Below, piece after piece: positions 17,603 through 26,375 of a DNA stretch of 64,000 bases. Origin of the DNA: Hymenobacter edaphi (GTDB lineage Bacteria > Bacteroidota > Bacteroidia > Cytophagales > Hymenobacteraceae). A program made the translations under genes and the position numbers. The stretch's first letter is position 1. The number at the start of each line of letters is the position of its first letter. The notes under the pieces were generated by a model. The model was not told the DNA's origin and did not search any database. It saw only the letters and a program-made list of their open reading frames with translations. The stretch lies in NCBI RefSeq assembly GCF_003258365.1, contig NZ_QHKM01000003.1, positions 372,001 through 436,000 on the forward strand. Reading direction: 5' to 3'.

Positions 17603-17634
17603 CAAAAGGTAGGAGGCTTTTTTGAAAACATCAA
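17603..17634 (-). promoter_or_regulatory. Candidate promoter for metalloprotease copy 2
   Basis: On the minus strand a TTG (17632-17634) and a TACCTTTTG box (17603-17611) are 20 bases apart, close to the Bacteroidota -33/-7 pattern (TTG and TAnnTTTG). Confidence 0.45.
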
Positions 17635-18049
17635 GATAATTTCATCAAAACTTCATTTAACGTTTGCCGTATCGCGCGCGTTTGCCCGTGCCTGTTCCTT
17701 GTAAATAAAGAAGAGATACTATATAATTCTCATTAAATGCTTTGTCGCTTACAGGTGGCGTTTATTGCATAATACCGATGTAGGTACTTGGTTTACGAGC
17801 TCGAAACGTACGATTGTTAGGCTTGCACACGACGCAGGCAGGGTCTTGCTATAATCCAGTATCGGGAAAGCACCGGCCGAAGGTGCGATAATGGGTCAGT
17901 TGGCCTGCATTGGGCCACCCAAAATGAGACGCCTGGAAGGCCGTCACGCCACCTCCCGCGCCGGCAAGCGAAATGCGTATCTTTGTTTGAAACCGAATTG
18001 TTCTTCGCGGGCCCCACTCCGGCGGCCTGCTTGTTAATAGATCTTCATT
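17635..18049. other. Intergenic region between divergent genes
   Basis: About 415 bases with a noticeably AT-rich stretch (17635-17830) and no convincing ORF. It holds the outer part of the metalloprotease promoter on one side and a -7-like box for ricT on the other. Confidence 0.5.
17978..17985 (+). promoter_or_regulatory. Candidate -7 promoter box for ricT
   Basis: TATCTTTG matches the Bacteroidota TAnnTTTG consensus exactly and lies 64 bases before the ricT start. No clear -33 element was found. Confidence 0.45.
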
Positions 18050-19603
18050 GTGGCTTGCACTTCATGTTCCAGCGGGGGCGGATGCTCTACCGGTGGCTGT
18101 GGCTCCAAAGGGGGCTGCTCCTCGGGGGGCTGCACGCGCCTGAATGTTTTCGACTGGCTGCAGGATATTGACCTGCCTGCTGGCTTCCAAGAATTTGACC
18201 TCGTTGAAATCCGCTTCAAGGGCGGCCGCAAAGAGTTTTACCGCAACGATAAGCGCCTGCACCTCACCACCGGCGACGCCGTGGTGGTGGAGGCTGGCGG
18301 CAACGGCTGGCACCTGGGCTACGTCTCGCTCAAGGGCGAGCTGGTGCGTCTGCAGATGAAAAAGAAGAAGGTGCCGCAGGACTCCAAGGACATCCGCGGC
18401 ATCCTGCGCGTGGCCTCCGAGCAGGACGTGGAGCGCTACGAAGCCGCCCGCGAGCTGGAGCTGAACACCATGTTCCGGGCCCGCTCGGTGGTGGATGAGC
18501 TGCGCCTCAAGATGAAGCTCTCCGACGTGGAGTACCAGGCCGACCGCACCCGCGCCACGTTCTTCTACTCGGCCGAAGACCGCGTCGACTTCCGCGACCT
18601 GATCAAGCGCCTCGCGGAGGAATTCCGGGTGCGGGTGGAGATGCGGCAGATTTCGCTGCGCCACGAGGCCGGCCGCCTCGGCGGCATCGGGGCCTGCGGG
18701 CGCGAGCTGTGCTGCTCCACCTGGCTGACGGAGTTCAAGAGCGTGAGCACCACCGCCGCCCGCTACCAGAACCTGAGCCTGAACCCGGCCAAGCTCTCGG
18801 GACAGTGCGGCCGCCTGAAGTGCTGCCTGAACTACGAACTGGAAACTTACCTCGACGCGCTCAAGGATATTCCGCAGGTGTCGCGGCCGCTGCAGACGCA
18901 GCTGGGTGACGCCTTCCTGCAGAAAACCGACATCTTCAAGAAGCGCATGTGGTTTGCCCTGCGCGGCGACAACAACTGGGTGATGCTGCCCACCGAGCGG
19001 GTCAAGGAAATTCTGGCCCTGAACAAGGCCGGCGAGAAGCCCGACACCCTGCTGGCCCCCGTGACCGAGCCCGTGGTGGAAGTAAGCGTGCAGGAGCACG
19101 TAGAAGGCTCCCTCGACCGCCTCGACGACAAGATCAAGGCGGGCAAGCGCACCAAGCGCAAAAAGAAAAAGGAGAAGGAAAAAGGCCCGCTGGCGCCGGC
19201 CGCCGGCGTGCAGCCCAAGCCCACGGCCACCGTGCCCAAAGACGCCCCGCGCCCGCGCCCCGAGCCCAAGCCCAAACCGCCCGTAGAAGCGGCTCCGGCG
19301 GCGGCCGAAGGCGGTGAGGCCCGCGGCAACAAGGCCGGCGCCCGCGGCGGCAACAACCGCCGCAGCCGCGCCAACGTGAGCACCGACGCCCCGCGCACCG
19401 ACCGCCCGGCTCCGCGCTTCGACCCGCGCTTCCGCAACGCTGCCGGTGGCGACAATAGCGGCCCGGATACAGGGGCCGGCCGGGCGCCGGGCGAAGAAGG
19501 CCGGGGCGAGCGAAGCGGCCGTTCGCGCCGTGGTGGCCGCCGCAGCGGCGGGGGCGAAGGTGGCTCCGGCGCACCCGGTAATTCGGCTCCTTCCGCTTCC
19601 TGA
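18050..19603 (+). CDS. ricT: PSP1 domain protein, RicT-like
   Basis: A 517-residue protein starting with GTG. The N-terminal 28 residues carry six cysteines (3, 6, 12, 17, 23, 28) in a Gly/Ser-rich setting. The PSP1 domain follows (about residues 95-290), with GIGACGRELCCSTWL and SGQCGRLKCCLNYE, the Cys motifs of RicT/YaaT. In Bacillus subtilis RicT is part of an iron-sulfur Ric complex that helps RNase Y mature mRNAs; the role in Bacteroidota is not established. From about residue 365 the tail is a Lys/Pro/Arg/Gly-rich disordered region (TKRKKKKEKEK, RSGRSRRGGRRSGG) that could bind RNA. gldH follows 13 bases later. Confidence 0.88.
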   Translation: MACTSCSSGGGCSTGGCGSKGGCSSGGCTRLNVFDWLQDIDLPAGFQEFDLVEIRFKGGRKEFYRNDKRLHLTTGDAVVVEAGGNGWHLGYVSLKGELVRLQMKKKKVPQDSKDIRGILRVASEQDVERYEAARELELNTMFRARSVVDELRLKMKLSDVEYQADRTRATFFYSAEDRVDFRDLIKRLAEEFRVRVEMRQISLRHEAGRLGGIGACGRELCCSTWLTEFKSVSTTAARYQNLSLNPAKLSGQCGRLKCCLNYELETYLDALKDIPQVSRPLQTQLGDAFLQKTDIFKKRMWFALRGDNNWVMLPTERVKEILALNKAGEKPDTLLAPVTEPVVEVSVQEHVEGSLDRLDDKIKAGKRTKRKKKKEKEKGPLAPAAGVQPKPTATVPKDAPRPRPEPKPKPPVEAAPAAAEGGEARGNKAGARGGNNRRSRANVSTDAPRTDRPAPRFDPRFRNAAGGDNSGPDTGAGRAPGEEGRGERSGRSRRGGRRSGGGEGGSGAPGNSAPSAS

Positions 19604-19616
19604 TTTCTTACCTTCG

Positions 19617-20141
19617 ATGATGCTCAGAATGCTGAACAACTGGCGCCAGGCCACGCTGCTGCTGGTGCTGGCCCCGGCCCTGGCCGCCTGCGACCCGAAC
19701 CGGGTGTACGAGGACAACGCCGACCTGAAGGCCAACGGCCAGCCCTACCTGTGGTCGGTGCAGGACAAGCCCGCGTTTGAGTTCGAGATTACCGATCCGG
19801 GGCAGCTCTATAACGTGTACTTCAACGTGCGCAATGCCATGGGCTACGGCTACTACAACCTCTACATGAAAGCCACGCTGACCGGCCCCGACGGCAAGCC
19901 GGTGGGCGCCCCCAAGCTGCACCAGATGATTCTGATGGACCCCAAGACCGGGGAGCCCCGCGGCAACGGCACCGGCGACATCTTCGACCACCAGTTTCTG
20001 GCCATGCCGCAGCAGCGTTTTGCGCAGGCCGGCAAGTACCGCGTGGTGCTCGAGCAGTACATGCGTCAGGACGTGCTGCCGGGCATTATGTCGGTGGGCG
20101 TGCGGGTGGAGAAAGTGCCGGCCGAAGGCGCCGCCAAATAA
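19617..20141 (+). CDS. gldH: Gliding motility lipoprotein GldH
   Basis: A 174-residue lipoprotein (signal LLLVLAPALAAC, Cys 25). The mature part matches GldH: CDPNRVYEDN at the start, YNVYFNVRNAMGYGYYNLYM, GTGDIFDHQF and a C-terminal MSVGVRVEKV. GldH is needed for gliding motility in Flavobacterium and is found in many Bacteroidota alongside the T9SS gliding machinery; its exact role is unknown. The gene sits directly after ricT, an arrangement consistent with an operon. The second ATG, 3 bases in, is an equally good start. Confidence 0.9.
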   Translation: MMLRMLNNWRQATLLLVLAPALAACDPNRVYEDNADLKANGQPYLWSVQDKPAFEFEITDPGQLYNVYFNVRNAMGYGYYNLYMKATLTGPDGKPVGAPKLHQMILMDPKTGEPRGNGTGDIFDHQFLAMPQQRFAQAGKYRVVLEQYMRQDVLPGIMSVGVRVEKVPAEGAAK

Positions 20142-20164
20142 GCGGTAACTGACTGATTGAAGAT

Positions 20165-20198
20165 ACCAAAGCCGCTCCGGAAACGGGGCGGCTTTGGT
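20165..20198 (+). terminator. Terminator after gldH
   Basis: Stem ACCAAAGCCGCTCCG pairs with CGGGGCGGCTTTGGT (one G-U type mismatch) around GAAA and is followed by a short T run. Confidence 0.75.
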
Positions 20199-20290
20199 GA
20201 TTTTACAGCGGGGGGTACCGGAGCGGGCGAGGGGCAAAGCAGGACGGGAAATGTATCCGTTTGGACAACTCCGCGGGAAAAGGCGGCGTA

Positions 20291-20298
20291 TAGTTTTG
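20291..20298 (+). promoter_or_regulatory. Candidate -7 box for the low-complexity protein gene
   Basis: TAGTTTTG matches TAnnTTTG and lies 44 bases before the start codon. The nearest upstream TTTG (20260) is spaced too far for a standard -33 element. Confidence 0.4.
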
Positions 20299-20342
20299 AC
20301 TGCTTTCCTACTTCTCACCCTAACCAACCAACACCTTTCACA

Positions 20343-22082
20343 ATGGCTGACAACACCAAAAATCCGAACAGCGCCCAGAACTCGGCCTCGGGTTCGACCC
20401 AGGGTGGCACCACGGGCTCGACGGGCATGAACGCCAATGCCGGCGGTATGCAGGGTAATACCAGCAACCAACCCGGTTCCTCTACTTCCTCTTCCTCGGG
20501 CCTGACCAGCGGTGACAGCAACCGCCCGTCAGGCTCGACTACTTCCAGCCAGTCGCTGGCCAACTCGGAAACGAGCATGGGCCAGGGCGGACTCACCGGC
20601 TCGGCCTCGGACAGCAAATCGGGCAGCAAGTCGGGCGGCGCCGGCGGCAAGAGCAGCGGCGCCAAATCGGCCACCGGCTCCACATCGGCTTCGACGTCGA
20701 CGGCGGCCAAGAAATCGGGCAGCAGCTCTACGAAGGCGTCTTCGGGCAAGAGCGGCTCGTCGTCCGGCAAAAGCCAGGACCAGAACAGCGGCCAGCAAGG
20801 CAACTACGGCGGCAACTTCGGCAACTCCATGGAGGGCAGCCACCGCGACCATGACCGCGACGAAAACATGTATAGCGGCGCCGGGCGCGGCGAATTTGGC
20901 TCGCAGGGACGCGGCAATACCCAGGGCGGCTACGGCAACCAGGACCGCGACTTCGATACCCGCTCGCGCGGCGGAGAGTACGGCGACGACGGCTACAACC
21001 GTGGCCGTCAGGGTAACTCCTACGGTCAGTACGGCGGCCAGGACGACTACCGCGGCAGCCAGGGCGGCAGTGGCTACAACGGCAACTACGGCCAGCAAAG
21101 CAACTACGGCGGCCAGGGCAACTACGGCCAGCAGGGTGGCATGAGCAACAGCAGCCGCGGCGGCCAGCAGGGCGGCCACAACTACGGCGAGCAGCGTCAG
21201 GGGCACATGGATAGCCACTACGGCCAGCGCGACTCCTATGGCTACCAGGAGCGCGGTTACGGCCAGCAGGGCGGCAGCAGCATGGGCGGCGGCTACCAAG
21301 AGCGCGCCGGTTCGCAGGGCGGCGACTTCAGCGGCCGTAACTACGGCGGCCAGGGCAGCTACGGCAACCAGAGCAACATGAGCGGCCGCGGGATGCAAAC
21401 CAATGAGCGCGACGACTACCGCAGCTCCAACGACAACGGTTCGCGCTATGGCCAGGGCCAGGGTTACAGCCAGGACTACGGCCACTCGTCGATGGGTGAC
21501 CAGGGCCGCAGCATGCAGGGCGGCTACGGCCGCGGCGGCCGCGAGCAGGACGACTACGGCCAGTACAGCACCCGCAACCAGCGCGAAGACCAGGACCGCT
21601 CGTCCTCGCGCGGCGGCTACGACAACCAGGGCTCGGGCCGGCGCGACTGGGAAAACCAGAACAACCGCAGCCAGGGTAACTACGGCCGCAGCAACATGGG
21701 CGGTGGCCAGATGGGCAGCGGCTACGGCGGCGGCTACAACGATGACCGCTACAGCTCGGGTCGCTCCGGCTCGTCGTCCGGCGCGCAGAACAGCAACTAC
21801 GACTCGCGCAGCGGCTACAACGAAGGCCGCGGCGGCTACATGGGCAACTCCGACCAGGGCTTCGGCTCGCGCGGTGGCTCCTACAACGACGAGTACGATT
21901 CCTCGAACCGCAACTCGCGCCAAGGCTCGGCCTCGCGCGGCGACATGCGCAACGAAGACCGTAGCCAGAACTACGGCCAGCAGAACCGCGGCAACTACCG
22001 CAGCCAGGAAGACGACTCGGACTACGGCTCCGGCTCGGCCGGGCGCCGCAACCGCGGCCGCGACGATGACGACCGTTACTAG
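20343..22082 (+). CDS. Large intrinsically disordered Gly/Ser/Tyr/Gln/Arg-rich protein
   Basis: A 579-residue protein with no signal peptide, membrane segment or folded domain that I can see. The first 150 residues are Ser/Gly/Thr/Ala/Lys-rich (STSASTSTAAKKSGSSSTK); the rest is a long repeat-like tract of SYGQ, NYGGQ, YGQQGG, RGG, GRG and DRD units, ending in GRRNRGRDDDDRY. This composition (Tyr and Gln spaced by Gly/Ser plus Arg-Gly motifs) is that of prion-like and RGG domains in FUS-type RNA-binding proteins that condense into droplets. It may bind RNA or act in desiccation or stress tolerance; this is inference. It has its own promoter-like box and a strong terminator, so it is a single-gene unit. 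The upstream in-frame extension overlaps the gldH terminator and is not believed. Confidence 0.8.
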   Translation: MADNTKNPNSAQNSASGSTQGGTTGSTGMNANAGGMQGNTSNQPGSSTSSSSGLTSGDSNRPSGSTTSSQSLANSETSMGQGGLTGSASDSKSGSKSGGAGGKSSGAKSATGSTSASTSTAAKKSGSSSTKASSGKSGSSSGKSQDQNSGQQGNYGGNFGNSMEGSHRDHDRDENMYSGAGRGEFGSQGRGNTQGGYGNQDRDFDTRSRGGEYGDDGYNRGRQGNSYGQYGGQDDYRGSQGGSGYNGNYGQQSNYGGQGNYGQQGGMSNSSRGGQQGGHNYGEQRQGHMDSHYGQRDSYGYQERGYGQQGGSSMGGGYQERAGSQGGDFSGRNYGGQGSYGNQSNMSGRGMQTNERDDYRSSNDNGSRYGQGQGYSQDYGHSSMGDQGRSMQGGYGRGGREQDDYGQYSTRNQREDQDRSSSRGGYDNQGSGRRDWENQNNRSQGNYGRSNMGGGQMGSGYGGGYNDDRYSSGRSGSSSGAQNSNYDSRSGYNEGRGGYMGNSDQGFGSRGGSYNDEYDSSNRNSRQGSASRGDMRNEDRSQNYGQQNRGNYRSQEDDSDYGSGSAGRRNRGRDDDDRY

Positions 22083-22098
22083 GGTTGCTTAACCCAAT

Positions 22099-22135
22099 AA
22101 AAAAAGCCCCCCGGCAGGTGCCGGGGGGCTTTTTT
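22099..22135 (+). terminator. Strong Rho-independent terminator
   Basis: AAAAAAAGCCCCCCGGCA and its complement form a long stem ending in six T, 17 bases after the stop of the low-complexity protein gene. Confidence 0.88.
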
Positions 22136-22245
22136 GTGAATGATACAAGGTCGGCGTTGAAAGGCTGTTTGCTCCGGTTCGGCTGCGTCTCAGAAAACTG
22201 CCCGCCACACCGGTTCAACCTTGAAGCCGCGGCCGGCGCCGCGGC

Positions 22246-23121
22246 TTACGGCTGCCAGGCGTGCCGGTTGGCCTGGGCAAACTCCTGCACCGTGCGCGGC
22301 CGCTGGCCGGTGAGCTGCTGCCCGTCGGCGGTGATGGGGGCCGCGTAGCCGGCCCGGCCGAGGGCGTTCAGCTCCATCAGGGCATCAATCATCCACTGCG
22401 GGGCCCCCGGCATGGCCTGGCGGGCGGCTTCCTCCGGCACGTCGACGTAGCGCACCGGGCGGCCGGTGGCGGCCCCGATGGCCGCCGCCACCTCGTGGCC
22501 GCTCAGGGCCTCGGGGCCGGTGAGCGTGAAGGCGCGGCCGTGGTAGCGGGCCACGTCGGCGGTGAGCAGGGCGGCGGCGGCTTCGGCAATGTCGAAAGCG
22601 TCGATGTAGCTCACGCGGCCCTCGCCCAGCGGTTGGTAGATGGCGCCCTGCTCGCGGATGCTCGGACCCTGATACGTAATGAAGTTCTGCAGGAAGCTGT
22701 TGGGGCGCAGAATGGCGTAGGCCAGCCCGCTCTGGGCCAGGTACTGCTCGGCCTCGCGGTGCCAGCGGCCCAGCTGAATGCCCGGTTCGGCGTCGGCGCC
22801 CATGGCCGAGAGCTTTACCACCTGTTTCACGCCGGCTGCCTTGGCCGCGTCGATGAACCGCTTGCTGTCCTCGACTTGCGTCTCGACGAAGGGCACCAAC
22901 AGAAACGCGCGGTCGACGCCGGTGAGGGCCACGTCCAGCGTCTCGGGGCGCTGAAAATCCAGCTCCACGAGCTGCACGGCGGGGTTGAGCTGGCGCAGCC
23001 GGTCGCCCTTGATGACGGAATGTACGCCGGCGCGCACGTGTACGCCGCGGTTGCTGAGGGCGCGCACCAGCTCGGAGCCGACGGTGCCGGTGGCGCCGGT
23101 AACCAGAATTGTTTCAGGCAT
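22246..23121 (-). CDS. NmrA-like NAD(P)-binding SDR protein
   Basis: A 291-residue atypical short-chain dehydrogenase. The N-terminus PETILVTGATGTVGSELVRAL is the GxxGxxG nucleotide-binding motif, followed by GDRLRQLNPAVQLVELDFQ and the family segment VVKLSAMGADAEP. The usual Tyr-x3-Lys catalytic pair is not evident, as in NmrA/HSCARG and NAD(P)H:quinone oxidoreductase-like (azoreductase-type) members, so it may act as a redox sensor or quinone reductase. The ATG before PETILV is chosen as start. A GC-rich hairpin (about 22224-22247) overlaps the stop codon. Confidence 0.88.
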   Translation of the reverse strand: MPETILVTGATGTVGSELVRALSNRGVHVRAGVHSVIKGDRLRQLNPAVQLVELDFQRPETLDVALTGVDRAFLLVPFVETQVEDSKRFIDAAKAAGVKQVVKLSAMGADAEPGIQLGRWHREAEQYLAQSGLAYAILRPNSFLQNFITYQGPSIREQGAIYQPLGEGRVSYIDAFDIAEAAAALLTADVARYHGRAFTLTGPEALSGHEVAAAIGAATGRPVRYVDVPEEAARQAMPGAPQWMIDALMELNALGRAGYAAPITADGQQLTGQRPRTVQEFAQANRHAWQP

Positions 23122-23201
23122 GGGGGTGATGGTTCGGTTGGGGGATGCTTGCGGGGTGATTACCACCGGGCCGCCCGCTTTGTTCGCGCGGCCCGCCGCG
23201 G

Positions 23202-24086
23202 TCAGCGGGCGGCGGTGTCGCGGCGGAAGCTGGCCCGGAACAGCTTGCCTTTCTCGTTGCTGAGCACGAAGTCGTGGTCGTTGACAAAGGTCAGCGCTTC
23301 GGCCTGCCCGCTGCTGGGCAGGGGCAGGCAGCTCTTGGGGCCGTCGAACAAGCGCCGGCCGGGCGCCACGTCGAGCAGATACACGTGGCCGTAGCCGAGC
23401 AGGGCCACGCGGCGCCCGTCGGGGCTGATGTCGGCGGCGGTAATCCAGGTATTGATGCGGATGCTGTCGGCGAGGCGGGCTACGTAGCTACCGGGCCGGG
23501 CGGGCAGGTGGTATTCCTTCACCCAGTTGCCTTCGCCGCGGTTCTTGGTAAAGAGGTACAGGCTGTCGTTGTGGTAGAAAAAGGCTTCGCAGTCGAAGTT
23601 GCGGGCCTTTTTCTTGGGCGGAAACAGCTTCTGGTCGGGGTAGTGGAAGCGGATGGTATCGACCTGCTTCAGGTCGGGGCCGGAGAGGCGGTACACGCGC
23701 AGGTCGCGGCGCTTGTTGCCGTTGTTGCCGAAGTCGCCGATGAACAGCTGCCCGCGCTGCCGGTCCTGGGCCAGGTCTTCCCAGTCCACGTTGCTGGCGC
23801 CGCGCACCGGGTGCGTCCGGATCAGGTCACCCTGCGGGTTGACGAGGTACAGCCAGGTGGTGTTGCCGCCGTCGCCGTGGGTCCAGAGGTTGCCGTCGGC
23901 GTCGGCCAGGGCCAGGCCCGAGCTTTCCACCACCTCCTGCTTGTGCAGGCGGCCCACCGTCTGTACCTGGTAGTCCTTGCTCACGCGGGCGAAGTCGCCG
24001 CGGTCATCCTTCTTGGTGCAGCCGCAGAGCACGGAATGCGCAAAAATCAGCAGGGGAATCAGCTTATCGCGGAGTACAAACAGCAT
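23202..24086 (-). CDS. Secreted beta-propeller-like lipoprotein, unknown function
   Basis: A 294-residue protein with a likely lipoprotein signal (LLIFAHSVLCGC, then TKKDD). The rest reads as short strand repeats typical of a propeller: GLALADADGNLWTHGDGGN, WEDLAQDRQRGQLFIGDFGNN, CEAFFYHNDSLYLFTKNRG, AADISPDGRRVALLGYG, AEALTFVNDHDFVLSNE. These resemble esterase-like or phytase-like propeller proteins, but I cannot name a family with certainty. Confidence 0.75.
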   Translation of the reverse strand: MLFVLRDKLIPLLIFAHSVLCGCTKKDDRGDFARVSKDYQVQTVGRLHKQEVVESSGLALADADGNLWTHGDGGNTTWLYLVNPQGDLIRTHPVRGASNVDWEDLAQDRQRGQLFIGDFGNNGNKRRDLRVYRLSGPDLKQVDTIRFHYPDQKLFPPKKKARNFDCEAFFYHNDSLYLFTKNRGEGNWVKEYHLPARPGSYVARLADSIRINTWITAADISPDGRRVALLGYGHVYLLDVAPGRRLFDGPKSCLPLPSSGQAEALTFVNDHDFVLSNEKGKLFRASFRRDTAAR

Positions 24087-24193
24087 GGCGAAGGCAGAAA
24101 AACGCGGCTTCGGGCGCCGAAACCGGGGGCATTCTGCGCTGCCTTACGCAAAGCGCGGCCGATTGGCTGCAATTCGGCCGCGCGGCCCGGGCC

Positions 24194-25189
24194 TCAGAAG
24201 CGCAGGTAGGGCAGTAGCTTCTGATAGGTCGCGTCGTCGAGCACGCGGATCTGGCGCAGGTCGGTGGGCTGGCGGAAGCGGCCGTGCTGCTGGCGGTAGG
24301 CCACCACCACGCGGGCCAGGCGCTTGCCCAGGTACGGGTGCTGGCAGATTTCCTCAAATTCGCCTTCGTTCACGTTCAGCGGCTGGGGCTGGTAGCCGGC
24401 CGGCACGAAGGTGTACTTGCGCAGGCTGTCCACCAGGTCGGGCGCGTCGCGCAGGCTGTAGATTTCGGCCGCCTGGTCCACCGTGATGAAGCCGCCCAGC
24501 CGCTCGCGGTACTCCACCACCCGCGCCGACAGCCGCCGCCCGATGCCGCGAATCTGCATGAGCTGGGTGGTGTCGGCCGCGTTCAGGTCGAAGGGCTGCA
24601 GGTGGCGCGGCTTGCGCGGAAACTTGCCCGGCGCAGCGCTGCCCACATCGGCGAAGGGCTGGCCTTTGCGGTCGGGGTAGCGGCTGGCGTACTGTTTCTT
24701 TTCGCCGGGCGGCAGCTGCTCGGGCAGCCGCAGGTAGGGCGCCAGCCGCTGGTAGGTGGTGTCGTCGAGGCCGTAGGCTTTGCGCAGCTGCTCCTTAGCC
24801 TTGAAGCCGCCGATGACGTCGCGGTACTTCACCAGGCGCTTGGCCAGAAAGCGCGGCAACCCGCGGGCTTGCCAGCCGGTTTCGTCCACCGCGTTGGGGT
24901 CGAAGGGCGTGAGCGGAATGCGGGCCACGCGCACGTAGGCGGGCCGGCGGGCCGGGTAGCGGCGGCGGGTGGCTTCGGCGGGGCGGGCGGCGGTCAGCTC
25001 GGCGGCTACCTGCTCCAGCTGCCGGCGGTCGGCGGCGGGGTTGTAACGAGGCAGCGCCGGGCGCAGCAGGGCCGGGGTGGCCAGCAGCGCCAGCAGCAGA
25101 ATCAGCAGGAAGGCAAAGCCATTGGTTTCGGTGCGGGAAAACCCGAAATGCCGCCGCACGAAACGGCGCAGGGAATCAGCCACGGACAT
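24194..25189 (-). CDS. Helix-hairpin-helix (ComEA-like) membrane protein
   Basis: A 331-residue protein with one membrane segment near the N-terminus (FAFLLILLLALLATPALL) and three repeated helix-hairpin-helix regions: around FLAKRLVKYRDVIGGFKAKE, around MQIRGIGRRLSARVVEYRER and around PYLGKRLARVVVAYRQQHG. Each repeat starts with a FDxNxA or LNVNEG type sequence, as in ComEA and its Bacteroidota relatives. DNA binding on the outer face of the membrane is likely; a part in DNA uptake is possible but no com genes are nearby. The ATG at 25189 is used; a TTG two codons upstream is possible. Confidence 0.87.
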   Translation of the reverse strand: MSVADSLRRFVRRHFGFSRTETNGFAFLLILLLALLATPALLRPALPRYNPAADRRQLEQVAAELTAARPAEATRRRYPARRPAYVRVARIPLTPFDPNAVDETGWQARGLPRFLAKRLVKYRDVIGGFKAKEQLRKAYGLDDTTYQRLAPYLRLPEQLPPGEKKQYASRYPDRKGQPFADVGSAAPGKFPRKPRHLQPFDLNAADTTQLMQIRGIGRRLSARVVEYRERLGGFITVDQAAEIYSLRDAPDLVDSLRKYTFVPAGYQPQPLNVNEGEFEEICQHPYLGKRLARVVVAYRQQHGRFRQPTDLRQIRVLDDATYQKLLPYLRF

Positions 25190-25430
25190 AATCAAGAAGG
25201 CAACAGAACACTAGAATCGGTGGAAAATCTACTGATTAATAGCGTGTGTTGGATGCTGGCTGGATAAAAAATATGGTAATTCTGCCACCGAGGCTTGGCT
25301 CGTAACACGCGTGGACCCAGGCCCCGACCAGCTTCTGACAGGCGTACAGCCGCTTGTGGGTCAACGACAGTGGCCCAACGAATGTAGCTTCGCCGCCCGG
25401 CGGTTGGAGGCGGCGGAGTACTGCGTTGCT

Positions 25431-26375
25431 TCAGCGCGGCAGTTGGTACACGCTGAAGCCCGTCGGGGTGAGGGCGTAGAGGTACTGCTCGCCCACCAGC
25501 ACCTGGGTGGCATCGGGCACGGGCAGTAGCACGGTGCGCTCCTGAAAGCTGTAGAGGTGGTAGAAGTGTAGCAGGCCGTCCCGGAGGTAGTACAGCTCGT
25601 CGCCGCGGAAGCCGGCCCAGCTCAGGCCGGTGATGGGCAGGCGCTTGCGGAAGTTGCCGAGGTTGTCGAACACCCACACGCCGCTGGTGCGGTCGACGAG
25701 GTAGAGGTTGTTCTGGTACTCGCGCAGAAAGCGGAAATCGGGCTTGGTGCGGCCCAGCAGCACGTCCAGGGGCGTGGTCACCGTCACGCGCTGCTGGCCC
25801 GAGCTGTACTGCAGCAGCGTCAGGTTGCTTTCGTTGAGCAGCCAGAGGTTGTCGTCGGGCGCGATGGTGGCCAGGCGAATCAGCCCGTTGTCGATGATTT
25901 CGGAAAAGCGCGTGCCGCCGATGGGCGCCAGAAACCGGTCGAGCACCAGCAGCTCCTGCCGGTCGTCGTAGTACACCAGGATTTTGGCCGCGTTCCAGGC
26001 TTCCACCGAGCCGGTATGGCCCACCAGCGGCGGCGAGTAGGTGGCCAGCAGCTGCCCGTCGGGCCCGAACTGCCGCAGGCTGTTTCGGGCGTCGGTTACG
26101 TAGAGGTTGCCGCGCCGATCCAGCGAAGCCGGGCCGGGCTGGGCCAGCGGCACGGTGCGCACCAGCGTCAGGTTGGGGGCCGGGGCGGCGGCGGCCGGCA
26201 GCTGGGCGGCGGGGCGGGCTTCGGCCGGAGCCGTGGGCTGGGGCGTGGTTGTCTGGGCCAGGGCCGGGGCCGCGCCGAGCAGCGTCAGGCCAAGTGCGGC
26301 GGCCGATTTGCCGAGCCGGGCATTCAGCCAGCGGAGCCTAGCCTTCAAAACGTTCCAGGGACAGGTTGTTGCCAT
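25431..26375 (-). CDS. Secreted NHL-type beta-propeller protein
   Basis: Up to 314 residues. A hydrophobic signal (LGLTLLGAAPALAQ) is followed by an Ala/Pro-rich linker and then propeller-like repeats (SLDRRGNLYVTDARNSLRQFGPDGQLL, LATIAPDDNLWLLNES, YQNNLYLVDRTSGVWVFDN, FRGDELYYLRDGLLHFY). It is probably periplasmic or outer-membrane attached; the function is unknown. The ATG at 26375 lies inside the upstream gene; TTG at 26348 would give a more normal signal peptide (KARLRWLNARLGK). It overlaps the LpxH-like gene, implying translation coupling. Confidence 0.78.
   Translation of the reverse strand: MATTCPWNVLKARLRWLNARLGKSAAALGLTLLGAAPALAQTTTPQPTAPAEARPAAQLPAAAAPAPNLTLVRTVPLAQPGPASLDRRGNLYVTDARNSLRQFGPDGQLLATYSPPLVGHTGSVEAWNAAKILVYYDDRQELLVLDRFLAPIGGTRFSEIIDNGLIRLATIAPDDNLWLLNESNLTLLQYSSGQQRVTVTTPLDVLLGRTKPDFRFLREYQNNLYLVDRTSGVWVFDNLGNFRKRLPITGLSWAGFRGDELYYLRDGLLHFYHLYSFQERTVLLPVPDATQVLVGEQYLYALTPTGFSVYQLPR

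Noticed and set aside
20157-20342. N-terminal extension of the low-complexity protein
   Set aside because: It runs through the gldH terminator hairpin and the promoter-like box, and its composition differs from the protein.
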